Assembly (NCBI GenBank): GCA_016748015.1
Contig: JAAOMT010000261.1
Coordinates: 137,644 to 201,643, forward strand
Reading direction: 5' to 3'
Source: Geosiphon pyriformis
Taxonomy: Eukaryota > Glomeromycota > Glomeromycetes > Archaeosporales > Geosiphonaceae
DNA length: 64,000 nt
The notes beneath the pieces are model-generated. The model was given only the letters and a program-made list of their open reading frames with translations. It searched no databases and was not told the origin of the DNA. Below are positions 39,423-50,545 of the stretch, piece by piece. Position numbers and translations under genes: made by a program. Each line of letters opens with the position of its first letter. Positions within the stretch are counted from its first letter, which is position 1.

Positions 39423-41010
39423 GTGGTGACTATTAGAACAGTAGAAAAAGACTACTCTTTATATGGAAGAACATTATTTCAATACTTTCGAAAAGACCTA
39501 GGAATACCAGCAAAAACCACTTACACAAAAAGTAATTTTTATAACTATATCAATGCAAAAATCAACTGCTTATTAGACCATATAACTAACACAAGAAGAC
39601 TGGAAGAACAAATCCATCAAAGCTTATTAAAATACTCAACAGCCACAACTACCTGAGCTATTGCTGAAACTCTGTGCATAATCAATACAAACATTAAATA
39701 TTACATGGCAAAATGATTTTTTCAACTACAACAATTAGTAGAATTTGACCTTAAAGAATATAAAGACAAATTCAACAACTCCACAACTGCCCAAGCCAAG
39801 TTCACAGTCAACAAAAAACCAAGATTCCTCTTTCTAACAACTCTATCATACTATTAGACACTCCAAAGTGGAATTGTATTTAATTCACTCCTAAAAACCC
39901 AATTGAAAATACCACAAACTTCTGGAAATTCACACTCCTAGGGTCAACACAGTTGAACCAAATCATTAGAAAAATATGGATTGTTGTTTGGAAATCTCAC
40001 CCCAATAATTAATAAAACAAATAGAAATATGTTGACATAGAAGCCACCACCAACCTAATTCTTGACCAAATCATCAACTATCTTCTCTAAAGAAACAGCT
40101 ATCCTCCAGTCCATTGGAAAAATTAACAAAGGAAAACAACCAGAATTAGCATCAGAAGAACACTCTAGCATGCAAACACCAAACCTCTCAGCATTAACCA
40201 GTAAGATTCCACCTACCCATCAGATTATGGCTTATTGAGATATCGCCAAATTAGAGAAATTCTTTGGTGAAAAAGATGATGCATATACATAGATCACAGA
40301 AGCCAAGAAAGTTATTACTGCCAATAATTGAGATGATGATAAGACCATTTAAGTATTGCCATTCTTTTTGACTGGAATTGCAGACTTATTGCAAAGAAAC
40401 CAACTGACTTTACCATCTTTAAACTTGTCTTTCTGCAATACTTTTGTGACTTCAACACTCTCATCAGATTACAAAATCAGTTTAGTATCATAAAACAAAA
40501 AGATCACGAAGCAGTAACTACTTATCTTGGATGATTCAACCAAATTTTTCATCAAATTCAGGCCATTGAAAGAGACTACTATACTCTGGTACAAATCCTT
40601 AATCAATTTGTTAAAGAATTAAAGAGCAGCCTCCTCTGATCTATAAAACCTCATCACCCAACAAACTTACAAAAAGCAGTTACTCTTGCTCATGACTTTA
40701 AGTTAGCAGAACAAAAGGCTACCTATATTCAAGCTGTTAACTTGGTTATCAATAAAACATCTGATATTAACACAAAAATAACTCAATTAAGTAAGAAATT
40801 AACTCAAAAAATTGAGAAATTTTTAGCCAGTACCATAGAACCCTACCAGTCATCACAATGAAAGGATAGTAATAACAACAAATACCAGTAACAACAGAAT
40901 TGTCAACAACAACAACAATCTTGGAGATCCAATTTCTGCAATTGTTACTATTGCCAAAAATCTGGACATATTGTCCAGAACTGCTGTAAGAAAGTAATAG
41001 ACCAAAATCA
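39423..41010 (+). pseudogene. B gag
   Basis: The N-terminus is open at 39423-39656 (YSLYGRTLFQYFRKDLGI; FYNYINAKINCLLDH). The capsid region at 40.25-40.8 kb is in broken frames, including DHEAVTTYLGFNQIFHQIQ-like sequence and AEQKATYIQAVNLVINK. A CCHC knuckle CYYCQKSGHIVQNC lies at about 40943-40984. Gag packages element RNA in virus-like particles. Several stops; TGA often sits where Trp or Arg is expected. Confidence 0.75.
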
Positions 41011-41559
41011 AAAAAATCAATATTAGCAACTAAAATACTCTCAAAACATGATATTCCAATATCTTGTGCCTCAATATCAACTGTCTTAATATTCACAACA
41101 AATTCAATATACTTAGCAACCACCTCAGAACTACTACCAATCATTGCAATCAATAGCTCAAGCAGCGCCCCAGTACTAAAACTCTGTTAATAACCAACCT
41201 AAACATTATGTAATTAATTACAACCAAAGATAAAAGAATCCTAGCAACAATCAGATCCCAATTAACAGTGTATCATTGTGATTCCTAAATTATAGTAATG
41301 TCCTATCTCAACCAGCACCAACTGAATACTCTAACCAAGCCTTATATTTTGGTCTCACTGAAAACCAGAATTTTTATAGCTTTACATCTTTAGAAGAAAA
41401 GGATGTAGGAGAGACTTCCAACTCTTCGAAGCAAAATCAAATCAACAATATTATTTCACCTGCCACTATTACTAAAAATACCACTTTTGTTGCTATCTTT
41501 TTCTTTGACATTAATGGTCTGAACACTAATAGCCTTTTCAATAAAGCCACTATAAATTA

Positions 41560-41945
41560 GGACAAACCAATCACAGTCCTATATACTGATACTAGAGTCA
41601 GAAACATAGACATTAAATTAATTCTCAATAGTGAATTAGCAAGCAGTATAATAATGAAACAACTTATAGATTAATTAGGTCACCAAGTAGATTGTGCTGC
41701 AACTGCCTAAATTATTACTGCAGATAGCAATACCAAAACCCCAATCAGAGAAATCAATAACTTTCTCTTCAAAATCAACAGAATCCAAATTCTTACAAAA
41801 GTTATGATCATGGAAACCATGCAATATTAAGCTCTTATCAGAAATAACTGGTTGGCCAAAGCCTATGCCACTCTTAACTGAAACACACAGAAATTACAGA
41901 TCACTTTTAATGGACAACATACTCAAGTTCCAGCTATGTGCAAAC
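41560..41945 (+). pseudogene. B aspartic protease region
   Basis: Retropepsin-like segment. VLYTDTRVRNIDIKLILNSE carries the active-site position as NSE where DSG is usual. The downstream IIRNNWLAKAYATLN and ITFNGQHTQVPAMCKHFK are the WL and GxHTxVP parts very common in AM-fungal gypsy proteases. Interrupted by TAA/TGA stops. Confidence 0.7.
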
Positions 41946-42175
41946 ACTTCAAAGTCCAAAGCTCAGAGAAACTGCTAATTGAATTTGAAGACACAATATT
42001 ACTACCAACCATAGAAACCTATTAAGTTTCATGGGCCAACAATTTCCAAACAGAGTTACCCCCACTACCAACTTGGGAAAAAAAGGGAAAGAGAAAAGCA
42101 GAAAAAAAACTACAATCAGCACTTGCAGGCTATTTTGCCCCAAGTCAAGGAAGTTAATGGTATTGAATCTCAAAA

Positions 42176-42850
42176 TTAATTTGTTTTGACTGTGAGAAAA
42201 AGTTATTTTCTATGGGTGCATGTATTGAAAATGATGAGGAATGGCCATCTACTACCAAATATTACTGCAGACTTTGTGTGTTGGAAAGATTTGACAGACC
42301 AAAATGACAAGACAAATAAAACAATACACTATGCCTTGCTTGTGATGAGATTTTGCCAAATGAAGAACTATAGAACAATGTTCTTAGCAGAAGAAAAACA
42401 TATGATAAAGCATGTCAATACATCATCTTGATTAATGATTGGGTACAAAAAGGAACTTCAATTGATGACACCTGAAAATAAGCATTACTACAATTAAACA
42501 AGTATCCCTATAATAAACATAAGATTTGGAAAATGGTGAGTGTGAAAGCAGAGGGTGTTACAACCAGGGAATTATGAGAAATTAAAAACAACCTCTTATT
42601 CTTTTCAGAATTTGAATATATCATGACTTTTGATGTCTTTGGCAACATTAAAGATGATCCAAAATACTTTCATGAGCACTATCAAAACCTGGCACCAACT
42701 AAGAAAGAGCAGAAACAAAGGCTAGCTGACTTAAATACAAAACTGTTCAATTATTGTTTAATCTCTTGCCACTTTTAGTACTGCAACAAATGTGATATTA
42801 TGTTCAACTTACCTCCAAAAAAACTATATCCGATTACCAAACTACCAGAA
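42176..42850 (+). pseudogene. B pol: cysteine-rich zinc-binding region between PR and dUTPase
   Basis: In one frame from 42179: ICFDC, then MGACIENDEEWPSTTKYYC and RLC, then TLCLACDEIL and KACQYIILINDWVQKGTSID, so at least three CxxC pairs. CLISCHF then YCNKCDIMF follows at about 42765-42815. Spacing suggests two or more zinc ribbons of unknown role. Element C keeps the last part (CENCLLPC). In-frame stops at the Lys/Gln/Trp positions break it. Confidence 0.6.
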
Positions 42851-42979
42851 CCTGAGGTAGAAGAGGAATTAATTACTAAGGACATGTCATTTTAAGATCC
42901 AACTAAAGATACTGAAACAGAACAGTATTTTATGTATCCTGACCTATCCAAAGAATTAAAATTAAAATAGTATAGTGAC

Positions 42980-43420
42980 AACAAAAAAGGAATCTGTCCC
43001 AAAAAAGCACATGAAATTGATGCTGGTTTTGACTTATAATACCCTAGACAATTACTTATAATTATAGCTCTACATTCCCTTATAAAAATAGATCTTAAGA
43101 TAGCATTAGAAATTCTTGTTAGTACAATGGTACAAGTTGCCTCTCAATCTAGTCTAGCCAAAAAAGGAATCAATGTAAAGAGAAGAATCATTGATGCCAA
43201 TTACATGAGAAACATTATAGTAATGCTACAGAACAATTTAAACAAACTCTACAAAATAAAATCACAAAAAAAAATTGCCCAAGCTATCTTTCTACTTCTA
43301 ATTAAAATACTCCAATTAATCCCAGTAACAATCTGAAAAGAATTAGGCCTCACTGCCCAAGGAATCAACAGGTTTAGATTAAATAGAAAAAGAAACGTAC
43401 CAATCAACTTCATGGAGAAA
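42980..43420 (+). pseudogene. B pol: dUTPase-like domain between protease and reverse transcriptase
   Basis: Trimeric dUTPases have five motifs. Here motif 1 is DAGFDL (43019-43036), motif 2 is SSLAKKGI (from about 43148), motif 3 is IIDANYM (Asp at 43193), motif 4 is KIAQAIFLL (43274) and motif 5 is an eroded GINRFRLNRKR (about 43365; GFGSTGR-like expected). Order and spacing fit the family. The Gly losses in motifs 3 and 5 fit G-to-A decay. dUTPase removes dUTP and would keep uracil out of the cDNA. It sits in the pol reading order, so it was probably a domain of the polyprotein. Confidence 0.75.
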
Positions 43421-43959
43421 AATAATAACCAAATAGAACTTATTTACATTGACACAGTCATTTCTATCCCTTCTTACTAACAATACATCCTCAAGGTAAA
43501 TCAAAAAATCCAAGATTAAGTCCTGTTATTTGAAGCCAATCTTGAAATCTGTTCTTTAGCTAATGTTGTTAACTTATACCTACTGGCCAAAGCCCATAAA
43601 TACTTCAAAATTTTCATCTACAACTCCACAAAAGATGTAATTGAAATCCCCAAAGAGACTTTTGTTGGTTTCATTTTACCAGACATTCAACATTCCAAAA
43701 AACCCCAGCCCATTTTAGATTTTACACAGCTATTCTTATTTTGCAATATTATCTCACAAATATAGAACTTGCCAAAAGAAAATTACTTGTTTATGCCAAA
43801 AGAAATCAATAAATTAAATCTCAAAAACTTAAGTACCCTGCAGCAAATGCAACTCAAGGTTCTCTTGAATCAATATACCAATGTCTTTATCAACAAAATA
43901 AGTTTGGATACACTAATATTGTGAAACATCAGATTAATACAGAAAACACTTGACCTATT

Positions 43960-45215
43960 AAACAATGGACTTACCAAGTACCCCCATCTGGCAACAATTT
44001 TATCAAACAAAAAGTCTAATGAATACTTAACAATGGCTTAATCAAGGAATTGTTAAGCCTTTAATCCTCTCCAGTAGTTCTGGTCACCAAGAAAAATGGA
44101 AAAGTACAATTTTGTGTGAATTACTGAAAATTAAATAGCATTATTCAAGAAGATAGTTATCTCACTCCTCTTATCCAAGAAATTCTGGACAATCTAGGAA
44201 AAAAGAAATAATTGTTGTTATTAGATCTAATCAGCAGATATTGGCAAATCAAAATGAATTCCAAAGATAAAAAAAAAATGGCATTTACCATTTAAGACAG
44301 AAACTTTGAGTTCAATATAATGCCCTTTGGACTCTACAACACTCCTACCACATTTCAATGCCTTATGGATGTCATGTACAAAGGAATTCTTTAGAAATCA
44401 GTTGTAATTTACTTAGACAACACAAACATATTCTTTGAAACATTCAATAATCATCTGCTCCACCTTCAACAAATCTTTGAACACCTTCAAAATGCTGAAT
44501 TAAAACTTAATCCCAAGAAATGTTTCTTTAGGAAAACCAAGTTGAAATTTCTAAGACATATAATCAGCAAAGATAGAGTCAAACCCGATCCAGACAAGGT
44601 CTAAAAAGTTAAAAATTTTCTAGCCCCAATTAACTTTTAAGAGGTATGAGGATTTTTAGGATTGGCAAGATACTACCACTAATTCATCAAAGAGTTTTTA
44701 ACTATCACAAAACTCCTTTACCACTTGTTGTCTAAATATGTGCTATATCTGTGGAAAAAAGATCAACAAAAAACCTTTAACTATTTCAAGCAGCAACTAA
44801 TCACATTCCCAATATTGATTTACTTTGATTTCACTAAATGTTTTATTGTCACTACAAACATCTCAAAAAATGCATTAGAAGCTGTTTTGTCACAAATAGG
44901 ACCAGATAACAGAGAACATCCAATTGTGTATGCTAATCATAGCACAAGTCCAGCTGAAAAAATTTACAGCACAACAGATCTAGAATGTCTCATCATCTAT
45001 TGGGCAGTATAAACATGGAAATACTACCTTAGTCAACCATTTGACTTATATACAGATCATAAAAAACTCATTTGGTTACTCAATAATCCACAACTAGAAA
45101 AAAAATATGCAAGATAAAGTACTTATTTGCAACAATTCCTATTCAAAGTTTATTACAAGGAAGAATCTAAAAATACCAATGCCAACAGTTTGTCAAGGAT
45201 GCCACAAATCTAATC
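43960..45215 (+). pseudogene. B reverse transcriptase and RNase H
   Basis: RT: VLVTKKNGKVQFCVNY, LLLDLISRYWQIKMNSKDKK, FEFNIMPFGLYNTPTTFQCL, then catalytic VIYLDNTNIFF (44410-44430), where the second Asp is Asn (GAC to AAC). The thumb part is LKFLRHIISKDRVKPDPDKV. RNase H: PILIYFDFTKCFIVTTNISK (first Asp lost), LSQIGPDNREHPIVYANHS, STTDLECLIIYWAV, DLYTDHKKLIWLL and NANSLSRMPQI. Closely related to element D. Confidence 0.85.
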
Positions 45216-45399
45216 TCAAACCCATGGACACATTCACTTATTAATGACTACATCAGTACCTATTGACATTACATTTCAAAGATATATTATCTCAACAAAA
45301 ACAAAGTATTATATAAAAACAAGCCCAAAATTATTTTATTCAAGACAACCAACTATATTAATGAGAATGCCAAAACCATTCCACCCCATAATGAGTTAT

Positions 45400-46062
45400 A
45401 AAGAACAATAAAAAGGAAACTATATTACATAGTATGTTTTTGGATTATTGCATGTTCAGGAAGTCAGTGGTGGTATTAATCCAACCACAGAACATTTTAA
45501 CAAAGATGCTATTCTTAAAAAAACACTAAATTTATACTATTGGCCAACAATGTACAAAGAAATTTTTGAATACATGCTCAATTGTAACTTATGCCAGTAA
45601 AGAAAAAGAGCAAGATCAACAGAACCACTTTGACCCATTTCAGTTGGAAATCTATTTGATAGAATTGGGATTGATTTGGTTGGATCTCTTTTAATTACAT
45701 CTTATGAAAATCATTATATTACTGTAGCTGTAAATTATCTTACAAAATGGTCAGAAGCCAGAGCAATCCAAGTAGCTAACACCAACACAGTAGCCAAATT
45801 TGTGCATCAAAACCTAATTTGCTGACATGGATGCTCAAAAGAATTATTATCTGATCAAGAAACACATTTCATTAATAATATGCTAACTGAATTAAGCCAA
45901 CAGTTTGGAATAAAGCAATTCTTATTGTTACCATACCACCCACAAATGAACAGACTAGTAGAACAATTTAACCGAACATTGTGTGAAGCACTAGCAAAAA
46001 TAAGTCATAAAAACAAACAAAAATAAGACTTATTTATACCTTCTGTACTCTTTACATACCAA
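45400..46062 (+). pseudogene. B integrase, first part
   Basis: Zinc-binding N-terminus with TEHFNKDAI and MLNCNLCQ. The catalytic core has Asp in FDRIGIDLVGSL, Asp in ELLSDQETHFINN and Glu in RLVEQFNRTLCEAL; YLTKWSEARAIQ is intact. The frame runs to FIPSVLFTYQ, where element C interrupts it at 46063. Confidence 0.85.
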
Positions 46063-47028
46063 TATTATCTGAGTAGAAAAACCAAAAAGTCATAGAAAAA
46101 CGTGACAAAAAAATGTGACAAGAAAAACATGTGACAAGAAAAACATATTACAACTCAAAGTAACATAGGACAAATGCAAGCAATAGTTAGCAATAACAAG
46201 TAATAGCTAGCAATAATAAGCAATAGTTAGCAATAATAAGCAATAGCTAACAATAACAAGTAATAGCTAGCAATAACAAAACAATAGCTAGCAATAGTGA
46301 AGCAATCGAAAGCAATCCTATAGAACAAAAAAAAATGTATAAAAATGAGTAACTGTAAAAGTTAAAAAGACATCCAAAGAGAAAATTAGACTTTCAAAAG
46401 TCAATTAGACTCTTAAAGTCAATTAGACTTACAGGCCATAATTATTAAATACTACTTCTTTCAAGGATAGTTGCTATCAACCAAAATGGAATTATATTAA
46501 TAAAATATTTCTTCAATTCTTCAAATTCATGTTATTAATCCATTACTTAATCTGCTGGCACAATAGCTCTTGATTATGGCTATTGACAGGACACTTATTT
46601 CTTATTTTATTTTTTTTATTTTTTTATTTTTTTTTATTTTTTTTATTTTTTTCTTGTGGAGCAGCAATATAGAAAAATTAACTGTCTGGGAATAGACTTT
46701 GTGATAGCCTGATAAAAGAAGGAAGCTTTCCCTAAGTTTTTGGATATTAATATTATCTTGATAGCTTATCAAAAGTACGAAAAGACAATGCTGGACCCTA
46801 ATGACTGTGCTTGTTAACTCGAAGAAGAAAGCTTACCATTATAAGAAGTTGCAATCAGCAAAAACCAAAACTCTGTGCCTTATAACCAAAAAACTCAACA
46901 GGTAAATTCTCATTCAAAAAAGACTTTTAGAGACTAATAAACATCAACTCTGGAAAAACATGCAACCTTAAAATACTAATTAGAGCACTAAATATTACCA
47001 CCATATCCCACCAAGTTTACTCATAACA
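46063..47028 (+). repeat. C 5' LTR (966 bp)
   Basis: Starts TATTATCTGAG (TGTTACCTGAG with two transitions), ends CATAACA. U3 has an 11-bp-type tandem array based on AGCAATAGCTA/AACAATAGCTA (46175-46305). TATA-like TGTATAAAAATG at 46336. Pyrimidine tract at 46600-46650. Confidence 0.85.
46561..46585 (+). promoter_or_regulatory. C 5' LTR hairpin
   Basis: Perfect stem CAATAGC/GCTATTG, loop TCTTGATTATG. The palindrome TGATCA is lost by one C-to-T. Confidence 0.6.
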
Positions 47029-47047
47029 TTTGGTGCTTCCTGTAAGG
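47029..47047 (+). other. C primer-binding site
   Basis: TTTGGTGCTTCCTGTAAGG after the LTR. Confidence 0.7.
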
Positions 47048-48240
47048 TTATAAATCCACAAAGACTGAATCCTTAGAAATTCACAAAAGTAAAAGGCCAA
47101 GAGAAAACAAGGGAAAAATCACTTAGGATTCACAAAATCTTTATTTTAGTATTTCCTTCAAAAAACTCATTAAATTAAAACTCTGATTATTCAAAACCCA
47201 AACATTAAAACCCTGAACATTTGAAATTTACCTTTGATAAACTTGTAAAACTTGTTAAATTAAAACTCTGATTATTCAAGACCCAATTGTTTAAAAACTT
47301 GTTAAAATTAAAAACTCCGAAAATTATTCAAAACCTAATAATTCTAACTCTGCTATTGTATAAAGAAACTTATCTTCGATAAAACTCGTTAAAACTCTAA
47401 TTTTTCAAGACCCAATAGTTCAAAATCCGAACATTTAAAACCTAATAAATTCCAATTCCACTAGTATAGAAAGAAACTTACCTTTAGTAAAACTTGTTAA
47501 AATTAAAACTTCAATTATTCAAGACTCAATTATTCAAAACCTGAATATTCAAGACCCGATAAGTCCAATCCCACTATTATACAAGGAAACTTACCTCAGA
47601 TAAAACTCATCAAACCTTTAGAAATTCAAAACTCCAATTATTTAAAGATCTGTTGAAAGAATTCCAGAAAAAAAACTACCCAGATTCATACTTACTTGTG
47701 TGAAAACTGCCTTCTTCCATGCCAAAAGTCAGTGCTGAGAAAGTGTCAATACAAAAAAAACTTAGAAAAAAAAAAGAAATTTGAGAATCAGCAGTACCAA
47801 AATCAATCAACAAATCATCAAAACTTATCTGATGGCCCCAAGTCACAATCCACTTTCATGCATCATATATTTGAACTCCAAAGAAAACAAGCCAATCAGT
47901 AAGAATTGGAATCAGAACTTAATTCCAATTCAAACTCTACTAATGATAACAATGACAATTCAAATTCTACCAACAATAACAACAATAATTCAAACTCCAT
48001 TTCAAATACTAAACAATATATCACATTTCTAGATCTTATAATGAAGCAAAAATTAACTTAATTTAGTGATAATAATAAGGGCATTATGGCTAAACATGCA
48101 CATAATATGAATGCAGGATTTGAAATTAAATATTTTGGACAGACCCCTATAATTTAAAAAAAAACACTATTCACATACCAAAATAGATTTAAAAATAGCA
48201 ATAAAAAAAAATTTAGAAGATTTTGCAGGAGCTCAATTCT
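47048..48240 (+). pseudogene. C internal remnant (gag leader, Cys-rich tail, dUTPase motif 1)
   Basis: 47.1-47.65 kb is a Leu/Lys/Asn-rich repeat-like stretch in which ATTATTCAAGACCC-like units recur several times. From 47693: CENCLLPCQKSVLRKCQYKK matches the last Cys cluster of B. An Asn/Ser-rich linker follows, then FSDNNKGIMAKHAHNMNAGF (motif 1 of the dUTPase-like domain, at about 48109) and KIDLKIAIKKN. The sequence then joins FAGAQF at about 48220, the end of ORF3. Confidence 0.65.
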
Positions 48241-48255
48241 AAAAAAGAGGGATAA
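48241..48255 (+). other. C polypurine tract
   Basis: AAAAAAGAGGGATAA just before the 3' LTR. Confidence 0.8.
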
Positions 48256-49145
48256 TATTACCTGAGTAGAAAAACCAAAAAGTCATGGGAAAATATAACA
48301 AAGAAATATAACAAGAAAAATGCATTATAATTTGAAGTAACATAGAACAAACACAAACAATAGCTAGCAATAACAAACAATAGCTAACAATAACAAAACA
48401 ATAGTTAACAATAGTGAAGCAATTGAAAGCAATCCTGTAGAACAAAAAAATATATAAAAACAAATAGCTCTAGAAGTTAAAAAGACATTCAGAAAGAAAA
48501 TTAGACTTTCAGGAGTCAATTAGACTCACAGGCCATAATTATTAAATATTACTCCTTTCAAGAATAGTTGCTATCAACCAAAATAGAATTATATTAATAA
48601 AATATCTCTTCAATTCTTTAAATCCATGTTATTAATCCACTATTTAACCTGCTGGCACAATAGCTCTTAATTATGACTATTAACAGGACACTTATTTCTT
48701 ATTTTATTTTTTTTATTTTTTTATTTTTTTTTATTTCCTTTATTTTTTTTTATCTTTTTTATTTTTCTCTTGTGGAGTAGCAACATAAGAAAATTAATTG
48801 TCTGGGAATAGACTTTGTGATAGCCTGATAAAAGAAGGAAGCTCCTTTTAGGTTTTTAGATATTAACGTTATCTTGATAGCTTATCAGAAGGGCAAAAAA
48901 ACAATGCTGGACCCTAATGACTACACTCATTAGCTCGGATAAGAAAGCTCATCATTATAAGAAGTTGCAATCAGCAAAAACCAAAACTCTGTGCCTTATA
49001 ACTAAAGAATTCAATGAGTAAATTTTTATTCAAAAAAGACTTTCAGAGATTAATAAACATCAATCCTAGAAAAACATACAACCTTAAAATATTAAATTAG
49101 AACACCAAACATTACCACTATACTCCACCAAGTTTATCCATAACA
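48256..49145 (+). repeat. C 3' LTR (890 bp)
   Basis: TATTACCTGAG start, CATAACA end. It is 76 bp shorter than the 5' LTR, mostly because it has fewer AGCAATAGCTA-type units. The hairpin arm at 48658-48682 is eroded (CAATAGC/ACTATTA). Confidence 0.85.
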
Positions 49146-49680
49146 TCAAACATTGAAACAAAATATGACTCAGTTTACATCATTCAAACTAATCTATAGA
49201 AGAAAAACTACATTACCAATTGAATAAGTGATACCATCATATCCAACAGAAACAATCAACAAAGAAAATTTTGAAGCTATCTTACACCAAAAAATATACT
49301 AGCTAATAAAAACATTGGAAAACAATTGAAGAATAATAGCTGACAATATTAATCACACTCAAGAATGACAAAAAGAAAAACATAATAACTGCCTACCAAA
49401 ACAATCAATAGAATTCAAGATTGGAGACCAAGTACTATTACATTGTATAAAAGCTGAAAAACAATAGAGTGAAAAGTTTGACCCAAAGTGGGACAGTTCA
49501 TTCCACATATACAAAGTTTTAGGAAATGGAGCTTACAAATTACAATTGGAAGACAGGATTTTAAAGAAAGTAGTACATGGAAATCAGTTAAAAATTTATT
49601 ATACAAAACAGGAATCATCATTATTAGTATCTCAACTAGGAACACAAATTTCATTAATTAAACCAGAAAATATATCATGA
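49146..49680 (+). pseudogene. B integrase, C-terminal continuation after element C
   Basis: Resumes in the same sense directly after C: TLKQNMTQFTSFKLIYRRKT then LPIE. The C-terminal beta domain shows FKIGDQVLLHCIKAEKQ, FDPKWDSSFHIYKVLGNGAY and KLQLEDRILKKV. It ends PENIS then TGA at 49678-49680, overlapping ORF3's ATG. Confidence 0.85.
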
Positions 49681-50520
49681 GATCTGAAACCAATCATTGT
49701 CATCGAAATGTAGCCAACATGCAGCAAATTAAATTAGGGAATTCAAATATATATAGCATTCAAAAAACAGTAAGAAACAATAAAACTTTCAATATGGATT
49801 TGTTAGATCAAATTCTACAACTCTCAAAACAACTATTTGATGCAATTCAACAATTTTCTGCTCAAATAGAAATAACAATTAATAGAAAAAAAATATGCTA
49901 TAAAAATAGAAGCAAAAAAGAAATGAGTATGAGTTTAACTAAAACTAACTATTCTCATCTTTATACTCTGTCCAAAAAAAGAATTTTACAAAAAGGAATT
50001 AAATTATCTCAGGCAGGACTTGAAAAAAGAGTGGAGAAACAAGAAAAAGTTTATAAAAGAAGATACTTGGTCTCTGAATTAGAAAAAATTAAAGAAGTTT
50101 TAGCTCATGAGATTGATCTTCCTGAAACAGGAGAATAGACACCAAACAACACAAAGGAATAGAAAAAAAGACTTTCTCCAGCTTATTGGTTCTACAAAAT
50201 ATGTGAACAATTAGACTTAAAGATGCCATATGGAGACTTCAGCCAGAAAACTTTTAACAAAGAAGCAATGCAACAAGTAGAAAAATTTGTAGAAAAAAGC
50301 AATCTGACCCTATATTACAAAACAGCATACCAATTATATGCTGCTTTTCAATATTGTCCAAACATACTATTATATGGATCTATAAAGATAATAACAATTA
50401 ACAACATAAGATGAATTACCAATTGACAGTTCAAAAACCTATAAAAAACAATACTCAACACAACCATTGAACATTACACAAATGAAGACATAAAAACAAA
50501 TACATATGATTTTGCAGAAG
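49677..50520 (+). pseudogene. B ORF3, unrecognised post-integrase protein
   Basis: ATG at 49677 overlaps the integrase stop as ATGA. One frame reads NMQQIKLGNSNIYSIQKTV, DLLDQILQLSKQLFDAIQQ, RLSPAYWFYKICEQLDLK, then VEKFVEKSNLTLYYKTAYQL and AAFQYCPNILL, broken by TAG stops at 50136 and later. D has the same protein. It has no known domain by eye; its middle is Lys/Glu-rich and helical. See the D ORF3 entry for the more complete frame. Confidence 0.75.
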
Positions 50521-50529
50521 CTTAATTCT

Positions 50530-50545
50530 AAAAAGAGAGGGATAA
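50530..50545 (+). other. B polypurine tract
   Basis: AAAAAGAGAGGGATAA directly before the 3' LTR, the expected plus-strand primer. C and D have the same form. Confidence 0.8.

Larger units (their letters stand above)
46063..49145 (+). mobile_element. Gypsy element C, internally deleted, nested in B integrase
   Basis: 3083 bp: 5' LTR 46063-47028, PBS, a 1.2-kb internal part, PPT, 3' LTR 48256-49145. The internal part jumps from within the dUTPase-like domain (about 48200) straight to the last codons of ORF3 (FAGAQF) and the PPT, so protease, RT, RNase H and IN are missing. It must have moved, if at all, using another copy's proteins. Flanks CCAA (46059-46062) and TCAA (49146-49149) are a target duplication with one C-to-T. 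Confidence 0.85.

Noticed and set aside
46175-46305. Regular short repeats that might be a CRISPR-like array
   Set aside because: Units are 11 bp with no unique spacers, inside an LTR of a eukaryotic element.
39423-50400. Many TGA codons at Trp positions, suggesting a code where TGA means Trp (mitochondrial DNA)
   Set aside because: TAA and TAG also fall at Trp/Gln positions, the host genes have spliceosomal introns and use TGG normally, and LTR elements and LINEs are nuclear.
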